DNA of 9,543 nucleotides from Chloroflexota bacterium (GCA_021802185.1 JAKAAV010000055.1:1-9543), one strand, 5' to 3'. Positions 1 to 6,365 are shown, counted from the first letter of the stretch. A program made the numbers and translations. Notes: generated from the letters alone by a model not told the origin.

Positions 1-28
1 CGCCGTCGCCGTCGCCGTCGCCGTCGCC
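1..28. repeat. GTCGCC hexamer tandem repeat
   Basis: Bases 1-28 are about 4.7 perfect copies of the hexamer GTCGCC, and the array may continue left of the window. Read in frame it would give Ala-Val, Pro-Ser or poly-Arg on the plus strand and Gly-Asp, Ala-Thr or poly-Arg on the minus strand. It could therefore be a low-complexity protein segment or an intergenic microsatellite. Confidence 0.8.
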
Positions 29-81
29 GGCCGCCCTCTCGCTGCTGCCGGGCACTGAGCGTCGCCGGCCGCCCTCCCGCT
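22..81. repeat. 22-bp direct repeat pair (22-43 and 60-81)
   Basis: Bases 22-43 and 60-81 are identical except for one position (T39 versus C77), giving a period of 38 bp. The shared core is CGTCGCCGGCCGCCCTC. The first copy begins inside the hexamer run, so this looks like a local duplication next to the microsatellite. No function is evident. Confidence 0.75.
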
Positions 82-151
82 CCGGCAGCGGCGTGCCGCG
101 GGCCCGCGTCCGGCTCCGACCCCGACCCCATCTGCATCACGTTCATCCTGC

Positions 152-186
152 CGACGCGCCGACGGGACCAGCGCGTCGGCGCGTCG
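152..186. repeat. Perfect 13-bp inverted repeat (hairpin)
   Basis: Bases 152-164 and 174-186 are perfect reverse complements (CGACGCGCCGACG and its complement) around a 9-nt loop. No T-run follows on either side, so it is not a classical intrinsic terminator. Such a stable GC stem in untranslated DNA could end or protect a transcript from the membrane gene, which finishes at 400 on the minus strand, or from a gene left of the window. The stem is seen directly; its role is inference. Confidence 0.6.
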
Positions 187-187
187 A

Positions 188-210
188 TCTCGTGAACCTC
201 GATCACGAGA
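188..210. promoter_or_regulatory. 8-bp dyad, possible operator
   Basis: TCTCGTGA at 188-195 and TCACGAGA at 203-210 form a perfect 8-bp dyad with a 7-nt centre, starting one base after the larger hairpin. The arm length and 15-bp centre-to-centre spacing resemble binding sites of dimeric helix-turn-helix repressors. No regulator that would bind it is visible, so the operator role is a guess. Confidence 0.3.
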
Positions 211-399
211 CGGGCCACCCCGGGACGCCGCGCGGTCGAGAGGTTGACCCTCGTTCATCTTTGCGTCCCGCTGCTGCCGTCGCGCCTGCCGCAGGGAACG
301 GCACGCGCCGGCCGCCTGTCGTCAGGATGAACCACGTTCAAACGAGGGCCGGAGGCGTGCGCCGGGCTCACGAACGCGAACGGCGCCCGCTTCCCGCCG

Positions 400-1197
400 C
401 TACGCCGCGATCTGCCGCGCGACCGCGTCGCTGCCCTGCCGCCGGATCGAGGACAGCGCGAACAACTGGACGATCGCCACGGTCGCGATCGCGGCCGCGA
501 ACGCCGCGACCACGCCGAGCGGCACGATCGACGCGCTCACGACGGCCAGGAACGCCGCGGTCCCGAACAGCCCGGTGACGACCCCGCGCAGTACGCCGAT
601 GGCCTCGTCGGGCCCGTCCCGCCGGTGCGTGAACGTCGCGACGACCGTGGCGATCACCGGAAGCATCGCGAGCAGGCCGCTTGCCGACGACCCGAGCGCC
701 GGCGCCGCGGCGGTCAGCGCGACCACGACGGCCGTGCCGATCGCCATCCGGAGCGGAAGATCCCAGGCGGGCGCGACCGAGGGCGCCGCCGGACGCGTGC
801 TCGATGGCATGGCGCGCAGGCCGAGCGCCAGCGCCGCCACCGCGAGCACGAACACGACGCCGACCGGCAGAGCCAGCGCCGGCTGGAGCGCGAGCGCCGT
901 GACGAGCCAGCCGACGCCGGCCGCGGCGATCGCGGCGGGCCACCCCGCGCGCCTCGCGGCGCCCGCGTACGCGAGGCAGAACGCGACGATCGCGATGTTG
1001 CCCGCCACCGACGCTTCGGCCGCCCGGGCGGCAAACGCGGGGCCGTGATCGAGCGCCAGGAACAGCGCAACGGGCCCGGAGGTCAGCGGCAGCGAGACGA
1101 GCCACCCGCCGATCATGGGGCCCCAGCGGCGGGCGCCCAGGCTCGCGCCGCCGATCAGCAGCGGCGTGAGCACGAGCTTGAGGGCGAGGACGGTCAC
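400..1197 (-). CDS. Polytopic membrane protein with internal duplication, function unknown
   Basis: This encodes a 265-residue integral membrane protein starting at GTG 1197 and ending at TAG 400. Hydrophobic segments lie at roughly residues 3-21, 27-48, 62-81, 86-105, 108-128, 151-168, 172-190, 203-221 and 224-248, about nine helices. The only sizeable soluble stretches are the short Pro/Ser/Ala segment near 130-147 and the Arg-containing tail. The two halves align without gaps at an offset of 143 residues: G26/G169, P37/P180, GP 52-53/GP 195-196, G66/G209 and F73/F216. This is a duplicated fold of the kind seen in small transporters and channels. I do not recognise the family with certainty; GlpM/DUF3147-like proteins are one thought. 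No strong Shine-Dalgarno sequence precedes the GTG. The gene lies downstream of the oxidoreductase on the same strand but is separated by 147 bp containing a strong hairpin, so it is probably transcribed independently. Confidence 0.8.
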   Translation of the reverse strand: MTVLALKLVLTPLLIGGASLGARRWGPMIGGWLVSLPLTSGPVALFLALDHGPAFAARAAEASVAGNIAIVAFCLAYAGAARRAGWPAAIAAAGVGWLVTALALQPALALPVGVVFVLAVAALALGLRAMPSSTRPAAPSVAPAWDLPLRMAIGTAVVVALTAAAPALGSSASGLLAMLPVIATVVATFTHRRDGPDEAIGVLRGVVTGLFGTAAFLAVVSASIVPLGVVAAFAAAIATVAIVQLFALSSIRRQGSDAVARQIAA

Positions 1198-1249
1198 GGC
1201 GTCAGGTTACGGCGCCGGCAGCGCACGGCCGATCACGGCGACAGCCTAC

Positions 1250-1285
1250 GTCGCCAGCGCCGGCGGGACGGCCGGCGCTGGCGAC
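1250..1285 (-). terminator. 15-bp perfect hairpin after the oxidoreductase gene
   Basis: Bases 1250-1264 (GTCGCCAGCGCCGGC) and 1271-1285 are exact reverse complements around the 6-nt loop GGGACG. The stem lies 59 bp past the oxidoreductase stop and 52 bp before the membrane protein start, both on the minus strand. No T-tract follows on either strand, so it departs from the textbook intrinsic terminator. In high-GC genomes such stems often act as terminators or 3'-end protectors. It could instead sit in the leader of the membrane gene. Confidence 0.55.
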
Positions 1286-1344
1286 CGCAGGTCGGAAGCG
1301 GTGGCCGGAGAGAGGGGACCGCCGGCCGTCCGTTCCGCGGAGTT

Positions 1345-3561
1345 TCAGCCCTGGCCGTTCGAGTGACCGGTCGACCCGGCCGTCGCCGGCGCCAGGTCCC
1401 TCAGCAGCTCCTGCATCCGGACCCGTGAGTATGCCGGCCCCTCCGGCCGCGTCAGCTGGTTCAGCACGTCGATCGGCAGGTCGTTGACGATCGCGTGGTT
1501 CGGGTTGAACAGCAGGTGCTCGTCGACCGCGAGCCCGAAGGCGGACCCTTCGTGGACGGCGTGGTAGAGGTTCCGCGGCCGCACGGCATCGCCGACGTTG
1601 AGGACGTGGGCGCCTGCCGCCCGGAGCTCGTCGAACAGCCCGACCTTCGGCCGCGTGTGGCACGTCACGACCGTGTCGATCGGGATCGTCGTCCGGTTGA
1701 AGTCCCGGTCCTCGAGCACGACCTCGCCCTCGCGGATCTCGAGGACGCGCGTCGAGGTCAGGACCGTCACGGGGTACCTGTACGGCTTCGACGTGAGGAC
1801 CTCCGCGTCGCCCTGCGCGAAGCGCTTGCGCAGCACGTACATGTGGATGACTTCCGTCTCGGCCGCGAACTCGCGGTGCTCCGTGACGATCGTCACCTCC
1901 TTGCCGTGCGCGCCGAGGAACGCCGCGGTGTCGGTCGCCGCGTAGTGGTCGCCCCACAGCAGGACCCGCTGGCCGAGCTTGGTGAGCCGCCGGCCGCCGG
2001 GATGGCATTCGCAGGCGACCTTCGGGCACGCCATCGCGTCCTCGAACGGGACGACGAGGTCGGCTCGCCCGTGCACCTCCGGCGCGTACGACTCCGCGCC
2101 GGTCGCGTTCAGCACGACGTCGTAGTCACCCAGCTCGTCGACGCTCGGCGCGTGATTGAGCCGGATGTCGACCTGAAGGTCCAGCAGCTGGTCCCGGATC
2201 CAGTCCAGGTACCAGCGCATCTTCTCCTTGCCGGGCACCAGGCAGACGTAGAGCATCGCCCCGCCGAGCTCGCCGGCCTGCTCGAACAGCGTCACCTGGT
2301 GGCCGCGCTCCGTCGCGATCCGGGCCGCCTCCATGCCGGCCGGTCCCCCGCCGACGACGGCGACGCGCACGGGCTTCCCGGTGGGCTTCATCTCGGCGAA
2401 CTCCGCGTTCCCGCACGCGGCGTTGATCGAGCACTGGATCTCGTGCTTCGCCATCAGCGACTCCTGCCAGCACCCGCCCAGGCAGGAGATGCACTTCCGG
2501 ATGGACTTGACGCGCCCGAGCTGCGCCTTCACCGGCCAGTAAGGGTCGGCCAGCAGCTGCCGCGACAGGCCGACGAGGTCCGTCCTGCCCTCGGCCAGGA
2601 TCTGTTCGCAGTACTCGGGGTCGCGCAGCGAGTGGCTCGTGATGACCGGGATGCGGATCGCCTTCTTGACCGCCTCGGCGGCGTACGTCGCCCAGCCCTG
2701 CGGGTACTGCATGGGGTCGAAGCCGGCGCCCGCGCTCTCCTGGATGCCCTGGCTGATGTCGACCGCGGCGCAGCCGGCCTGCTCGAGCATCCGGGCGATC
2801 TCGACGCCTTCCTCCAGCTGCCGTCCGCCCGGCACGAACTCCTCGAACGAGTACCGCACGAGCACGGGGAACGACCGGCCGCACTTCCTGTGGATCTGGT
2901 CGACGACCGCCAGCGTGAACCGCATGCGGTTCTCGAGCGTGCCGCCGAAGCGGTCGGTCCGCCGGTTCAGGATCGGGCTCATGAACTCCGAGAGCAGGTA
3001 GCCGTGCGCGGCGTGGAGCTCGACGGCGTCGAAGCCGGCCTGTTTGACGCGCCAGGCGGCCTCGGAGAACAGGTCGACCAGCTCGAGGATCTCGGAGATC
3101 GACGCCTCACGGATCTCCTTGCCCTTCTCCTCGGCGTTCTCGTAGATGATCTCGTGCCCCGCCGACCATGGGAGCTTGATGACCCGGTCGTTCGCGCCGA
3201 GTGTGTTGTAGCGCGGGATCGCGCACTGGCGTCCCGGATGCTGAAGCTGGACGGCGCACTTCGACCCGTAACGGTGCATGCTCTCGGCGAGCCGCGCGAG
3301 CCCGGGGATGTAGTTGTCGCCGTCGGCGACGAGGCAGGTCACCGTCGGGCGGCCCGTCTTCATGTCCGGCGTCGTCGCGCCGACGATGACGAAGCCGGCG
3401 CCGCCGCGAGCGATGTCGGCGTGGTGGTGGATGTCCCGCGCGCTGACCTCGCCGTCCGCGTGCGACGAGCTGATGTCCGTCGGGACATGCACGACGCGAT
3501 TGGGCAGCTCGATGTTCCCGAGCTGGATCGGACTGAACAGGTGCGGGAACGGCACGGCCAT
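1345..3561 (-). CDS. Old-yellow-enzyme-type NADH:flavin / 2,4-dienoyl-CoA reductase-like oxidoreductase (FMN, 4Fe-4S, FAD)
   Basis: This 738-residue protein has the two-part plan of 2,4-dienoyl-CoA reductase and trimethylamine dehydrogenase. Residues about 5-350 form the FMN-binding TIM barrel. H183, H186 and Y188 match the spacing of the flavin-ligand pair and proton-donor Tyr of old yellow enzyme, and RTDRFGGTLENR (201-212) is a family signature. C357, C360, C364 and C377 are placed like the 4Fe-4S ligands. A dinucleotide fold begins near 398 with G404-x-G406-x-x-G409, and GDA (657-659) is a typical flavin-binding C-terminal motif. The second nucleotide-binding loop reads GDHYAA (537-542) instead of GxGxxG, so a direct NAD(P)H donor is doubtful. 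TMADH's substrate Tyr is His here (H183), which argues against trimethylamine. I chose ATG 3561 because GGGGAGAG lies 5 nt upstream; an in-frame start at 3618 would add 19 residues but lacks this site. The enzyme probably reduces an enoyl or enone substrate or demethylates an amine. The substrate is not readable from sequence. The divergent AraC-type gene suggests substrate induction. Confidence 0.93.
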   Translation of the reverse strand: MAVPFPHLFSPIQLGNIELPNRVVHVPTDISSSHADGEVSARDIHHHADIARGGAGFVIVGATTPDMKTGRPTVTCLVADGDNYIPGLARLAESMHRYGSKCAVQLQHPGRQCAIPRYNTLGANDRVIKLPWSAGHEIIYENAEEKGKEIREASISEILELVDLFSEAAWRVKQAGFDAVELHAAHGYLLSEFMSPILNRRTDRFGGTLENRMRFTLAVVDQIHRKCGRSFPVLVRYSFEEFVPGGRQLEEGVEIARMLEQAGCAAVDISQGIQESAGAGFDPMQYPQGWATYAAEAVKKAIRIPVITSHSLRDPEYCEQILAEGRTDLVGLSRQLLADPYWPVKAQLGRVKSIRKCISCLGGCWQESLMAKHEIQCSINAACGNAEFAEMKPTGKPVRVAVVGGGPAGMEAARIATERGHQVTLFEQAGELGGAMLYVCLVPGKEKMRWYLDWIRDQLLDLQVDIRLNHAPSVDELGDYDVVLNATGAESYAPEVHGRADLVVPFEDAMACPKVACECHPGGRRLTKLGQRVLLWGDHYAATDTAAFLGAHGKEVTIVTEHREFAAETEVIHMYVLRKRFAQGDAEVLTSKPYRYPVTVLTSTRVLEIREGEVVLEDRDFNRTTIPIDTVVTCHTRPKVGLFDELRAAGAHVLNVGDAVRPRNLYHAVHEGSAFGLAVDEHLLFNPNHAIVNDLPIDVLNQLTRPEGPAYSRVRMQELLRDLAPATAGSTGHSNGQG

Positions 3562-3841
3562 CGTCTCTCCCCATTCGTCGCCGCGCACGAGTCGGGACAG
3601 CGCGGCGCGCGCGATCACTCGATCCCGCTCCCAATCTTCGGCCTGTCGTCCGGCCCGGCAATGTCACATCTGGCCGAGAAAGTGGCAGGAGCGGCTGCGG
3701 GGAAGCGCCACCACGTTGATGGGGGCGAATCGGGCCGAACGGCCCTGCTTCCGCCATCCGAAAGGCTCGATTATCGATCATGCCCGACCGCTCCCCCGGA
3801 CGGCCTTCGGGGGTCCGTGGATTGAGGAGCGCGCGTTCCAG
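3562..3841. promoter_or_regulatory. Divergent control region between oxidoreductase and AraC regulator
   Basis: This 280-bp gap should hold promoters for both divergent genes. On the minus strand, TTGCCG (3661-3656) and AAGATT (3638-3633) are spaced 17 bp and could be weak -35/-10 boxes for the oxidoreductase, about 70 bp before its ATG. On the plus strand there is a GC hairpin at 3732-3745 (GGGCC, loop GAAC, GGCCC) and an 11-bp A/T-richer dyad TCGAT-T-ATCGA at 3767-3777. TGTCAC (3663-3668) and GTGGCA form an imperfect dyad around 3663-3687. Any of these could be the regulator's site. The dyads are seen directly; the promoter and operator roles are inferred. If the regulator really starts at ATG 3719, the region is only 157 bp. 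Confidence 0.4.
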
Positions 3842-4840
3842 TTGGCCGTCTACGTCTGGCACCACCCGCTCGACCGCGACTTCCCGCTATCGATCCTCGA
3901 TTACCGGACGTCCGAGGAGCAGGCGCGGCTCCACTGGCACGACTACATGGAGATGGCGCTGTGCCTGGAGGGGACCGGGAAGTTCCTCTTCGGGCAGCGC
4001 GCCGTGCCGGTCGAGCCGGGCGATGTCGTCGTCGTCGACTACTCGGAGCCCCATGTCGCGGTCACCGACGGCCCTGACCCGTTGCGGCTCCTGCTGGTGC
4101 TGTTCCTGCCCGAGCTCATCGCGCCGCCCGGGTCCCGGCCGTTCGATGCCGAGTACCTGGCCCCGTTCACGAGGCAGAGCGCGCTGTCGAACCCGATCCG
4201 GCACGGAACGCCCCTCGCCGCGAAACTCGCGGACACATTCGAGGATCTGCGGGTCACGTGGGACGGCCGCGAACGAGCGGACCGCCATCTCCTCGATGCC
4301 AACCTCCGGCGGGCGCTCGGCCTGCTCGTGAGCGAGTGGCGGCCGGCTTCGATCGAGCAGTGCCTCGGGGACGCGGACCGGCTCGAGCAGGTCCGGCCGG
4401 TGCTGCGATATGTCGAGGACCACTTCCGGGAGAACGTCACGCTCGACGACGTCTCGGCGTTCGTCCACGTCAGCCCGTCCCGCGTGAGGCACCTCTTCAA
4501 GGAGGTGACGAGCGTCGGGTTCAAGGAGTACCTGACGAACGTGCGTCTCGCGGAGGCGAGGCGGCTGCTCCTCGGCACCGACGTCAACGTGTGCGACGTC
4601 GCACGGCTCGTCGGCTACACGAACATCCACCAGTTCTACAAGGTGTTCTACCGGTACAGCTCGATGTCCCCCGCGGACTACCGCCGGTCCTACGCCCTCG
4701 GCGACGCGAAGGGTGGCACGCCGCGGGCGGCCGATGGGCCTCGGGTGGCCGATGGGCCGCGCGGGGGCCTGCGCGCGCTCGACGAGCTCGACCTGCGGGT
4801 CGAGGTGGACGCGCCCCTCCCGATCCCGATCGCGAGCTGA
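3842..4840 (+). CDS. AraC-family transcriptional regulator with N-terminal cupin
   Basis: From TTG 3842 this encodes 332 residues. Residues about 14-75 form a cupin sensor domain: H31 and H33 in LHWHDYMEM, then GxGKFLFG and VEPGDVVVV. Residues about 184-286 hold the two helix-turn-helix motifs of the AraC family, with the second helix pair around GYTNIHQFYKVFYR and the closing MSPADYRR. The start is uncertain. An in-frame ATG at 3719 would add 41 residues, but 10 of those 41 codons end in A or T against 2 of the next 41, and that stretch contains an A/T-richer dyad. GAGGAG lies 12 nt before the TTG. The last 45 residues beyond the DNA-binding domain look disordered and contain a duplicated ADGPR motif. 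The gene diverges from the oxidoreductase, which it probably activates in response to a small molecule bound in the cupin. The ligand is unknown. Confidence 0.92.
   Translation: MAVYVWHHPLDRDFPLSILDYRTSEEQARLHWHDYMEMALCLEGTGKFLFGQRAVPVEPGDVVVVDYSEPHVAVTDGPDPLRLLLVLFLPELIAPPGSRPFDAEYLAPFTRQSALSNPIRHGTPLAAKLADTFEDLRVTWDGRERADRHLLDANLRRALGLLVSEWRPASIEQCLGDADRLEQVRPVLRYVEDHFRENVTLDDVSAFVHVSPSRVRHLFKEVTSVGFKEYLTNVRLAEARRLLLGTDVNVCDVARLVGYTNIHQFYKVFYRYSSMSPADYRRSYALGDAKGGTPRAADGPRVADGPRGGLRALDELDLRVEVDAPLPIPIAS
4729..4758 (+). repeat. 12-bp direct repeat inside the AraC C-terminal tail
   Basis: GGCCGATGGGCC occurs at 4729-4740 and again at 4747-4758, a period of 18 bp or six codons, giving the protein pattern ADGPRV-ADGPRG. 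It lies after the helix-turn-helix domain in a low-complexity tail, so a change in copy number would stay in frame and probably be tolerated. Confidence 0.7.
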
Positions 4841-4868
4841 CGCGCCGAGAGACGGCAACCACAGGCGG

Positions 4869-4897
4869 TCGACCGGCGGGCAGCCCCGTGCTATCGT
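4869..4897 (+). promoter_or_regulatory. Candidate sigma-70-type promoter for the propeller/MoaD-like pair
   Basis: TCGACC (4869-4874) and TATCGT (4892-4897) are separated by exactly 17 bp, and TG with one spacer base precedes the second box as in an extended -10. Each box matches the consensus at four of six positions. It lies 50 bp before the GTG at 4948 and 28 bp after the AraC stop, which fits independent transcription of the next two genes. No experimental support exists. Confidence 0.42.
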
Positions 4898-4947
4898 CGC
4901 GGCTCTGCGCTCCGGCGCGACCGACGACGGGACGGAAGGGGGACGCC

Positions 4948-6027
4948 GTGGACCAGCGTGTACTGCTGTTGGTCGGGACGAAGAAGGGTGTGTTCATCCT
5001 CGACGAGGATGGCGCCGCAGGGGACGCGTGGCGCGTCCGCGGGCCGCTGTGCGAGGGGTGGCCGATCAACGTCGTGTGCCACGACCCCGCGACGGGGCGG
5101 CTCTATGCGGGCGGCGGCAGCCCCTGGTTCGGGGCCGCAGTGTGGCGCAGCGACGATCTCGGCGAGACCTGGACGCACTCGAGCGCGGGGCTCAACTACG
5201 GCGCCGACGAGCCGCCTCTCCGGTCGATCTGGCAGATCACGCCGGCACACGGCGCCCTGTACGCCGGCGTCGAGCCGGCCGGACTGTTCCGGTCGACGGA
5301 CGGCGGCGTGACGTGGACGCACGTGGCGGGCCTGCGCGATCACCCCACGCAGCCGGGTTGGCAACCAGGCAACGGTGGCCTGATCTGCCACACGGTGCTC
5401 GCGCATCCGAATGACCCCGAGCGGATGTGGGTCGGGATCTCCTCGGTGGGCTGTTTCGCGACGGAGGACGGGGGCGCGACCTGGGAGGCGCGCAATCGCG
5501 GCGTGCGGGCGGACTACATGCCCGAGAAGTACCCGGAGACCGGGCAGTGCGTGCACAAGATGACGCTCGCGTCCGGCATGCCGGATCGGCTGTACCAGCA
5601 GAACCACTGCGGGACGTACCGGAGCGACGACGCCGGGAAGTCGTGGGTGTGCCTGGACGAGGGCCTCCCGTCGACCTTCGGGTTCCCGATGGTGGCGCAC
5701 CCGCGCGACGCCGAGACCGTGTTCTCGGTCCCGCTCAACGGCGCGGAGCTCGGACGATTCGTGCCGGACGCGCGGATGGCCGTGTGGACGACGCGGGACG
5801 CGGGCCGGACGTGGCGCGACCTGCGCGACGGCCTGCCGCAGGAGGACGCGTACCTCGGGGTGCTGCGCGACGCGATGGCGGTCGACACGCTCGACCCGTT
5901 CGGCGTCTACCTCGGCACGAACACGGGACAGGTCTTCGCGAGCCGCGACGAGGGCGAGCACTGGACGCGCATCGCGGACCTCCTGCCGCCGATCTACTCG
6001 GTCGAGACCGCCGTCGTTTCCGCCTGA
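4948..6027 (+). CDS. BNR/Asp-box beta-propeller protein (sialidase-like fold)
   Basis: This is a 359-residue protein starting at GTG 4948, with AAGGGGG at 4936-4942 as ribosome binding site. It contains six Asp boxes of the form S/T-x-D-x-G-x-T-W: S68-W75, S116-W123, T172-W179, S226-W233, T282-W289 and a degenerate S332-W339 with His for Thr. They recur every 48-56 residues, one per blade, so a six-bladed propeller is expected. The family includes sialidases, photosystem II assembly factor Ycf48 and many WD40/YVTN/BNR-like proteins of unknown role. I see neither a signal peptide nor a clear Arg triad with Tyr/Glu as in true sialidases, so enzyme activity is unproven and a cytoplasmic scaffold or binding protein is more likely. 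The C-rich insert near residues 200-235 (C201, C221, C235) is unusual for a propeller. The MoaD-like gene starts 11 bp after the stop, so the two are almost certainly cotranscribed. Confidence 0.88.
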   Translation: MDQRVLLLVGTKKGVFILDEDGAAGDAWRVRGPLCEGWPINVVCHDPATGRLYAGGGSPWFGAAVWRSDDLGETWTHSSAGLNYGADEPPLRSIWQITPAHGALYAGVEPAGLFRSTDGGVTWTHVAGLRDHPTQPGWQPGNGGLICHTVLAHPNDPERMWVGISSVGCFATEDGGATWEARNRGVRADYMPEKYPETGQCVHKMTLASGMPDRLYQQNHCGTYRSDDAGKSWVCLDEGLPSTFGFPMVAHPRDAETVFSVPLNGAELGRFVPDARMAVWTTRDAGRTWRDLRDGLPQEDAYLGVLRDAMAVDTLDPFGVYLGTNTGQVFASRDEGEHWTRIADLLPPIYSVETAVVSA

Positions 6028-6038
6028 CGTCGACGCCG

Positions 6039-6314
6039 ATGGCGACGGTCGTGCTGCCACGCTCGCTGGTCGCGCTGTTCCCAGGCTCCGAGCGTCGGGT
6101 GTCGGTCGACGGATCGACCGTGCGCGAGGTGATCGACGCGCTCGACGCCCGGTGGCCCGGCATGCGTGACCGCCTCTGCATCCCGGGACCGGTGCTCCGC
6201 GAGTACATCAACGTGTTCGTGGACGCGCATCCGGCCGACCTGGCGACGCCCGTGCCGCCGGGCGGCACCGTGCACGTGCTCCCGGCCGTCGCGGGGGGTT
6301 CCCGCCCGGGCTGA
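6039..6314 (+). CDS. MoaD/ThiS-like ubiquitin-fold (beta-grasp) protein
   Basis: This 91-residue protein has the beta-grasp pattern of the sulfur-carrier family. A first strand (ATVVLPRSLVALF) is followed by VSVDGSTVREVIDAL, a strand-turn-helix. Then come REYINVFVDAHPADL and the closing PPGGTVHVLPAVAGG, whose LPAVAGG ending is characteristic of MoaD. In MoaD, ThiS and CysO the C-terminal Gly is adenylated by an E1-like enzyme and turned into a thiocarboxylate. Here the pair is G86-G87 but four residues, SRPG, follow, so activation would first need the tail removed, as JAMM-type peptidases do for some relatives. No E1-like, MoaE or peptidase gene lies in the window. The start ATG 6039 is 11 bp after the propeller stop with no clear ribosome binding site, which suggests translational coupling. 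The same pairing with BNR-repeat genes is, from memory, seen in other bacteria. The pathway served is unknown; molybdopterin synthesis cannot be assumed. Confidence 0.87.
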   Translation: MATVVLPRSLVALFPGSERRVSVDGSTVREVIDALDARWPGMRDRLCIPGPVLREYINVFVDAHPADLATPVPPGGTVHVLPAVAGGSRPG

Positions 6315-6365
6315 CGGCGAGACCGGTCGCCACTCGTCTCCGTCGGACGCAGGCAGGCGGCCGTG

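Larger units (their letters stand above)
1..399. other. Gene-free, repeat-rich left end
   Basis: I find no supportable gene in these 399 bases. An open plus-strand frame from 93 runs on into the antisense of the membrane protein gene and is mostly Arg, Pro and Ala, so it looks spurious. On the minus strand, frames starting at an ATG at 146-144 and a GTG at 55-53 stay open to the left edge. The second would begin with a Gly-Asp repeat made by the hexamer run, but neither has a convincing ribosome binding site. The stretch between about 130 and 350 is less GC-rich than its surroundings and holds two inverted repeats and three copies of GTTCATC. That fits a control region between the membrane gene, which ends at 400, and something left of the window. 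This is inference. Confidence 0.5.

Noticed and set aside
1..146. Minus-strand frame from ATG 146 running off the left edge
   Set aside because: The translation becomes poly-Arg from the hexamer run and there is no good ribosome binding site; without flanking sequence it cannot be supported.
93..578. Plus-strand frame across the left gene-free region
   Set aside because: It runs into the antisense of the membrane protein gene, is dominated by Arg, Pro and Ala, and has no ribosome binding site or recognisable domain.
1345..3561. Calling the oxidoreductase trimethylamine dehydrogenase or a specific 2,4-dienoyl-CoA reductase
   Set aside because: The TMADH substrate Tyr position is His here, and no fatty-acid oxidation gene is nearby; the substrate cannot be fixed from sequence.
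1495..3825. Very long plus-strand open frame (776 codons) opposite the oxidoreductase
   Set aside because: It is the antisense of a gene with clear conserved motifs; its translation is rich in Arg, Asp, Val and Leu without recognisable domains, as expected for antisense frames in high-GC DNA.
4948..6027. Calling the BNR protein a sialidase
   Set aside because: Asp boxes are structural; no signal peptide or convincing catalytic Arg triad and Tyr/Glu pair could be identified.
4891..6060. Minus-strand frame of 389 codons opposite the propeller gene
   Set aside because: The plus-strand frame has six regularly spaced Asp boxes and a good ribosome binding site; the antisense frame has neither.
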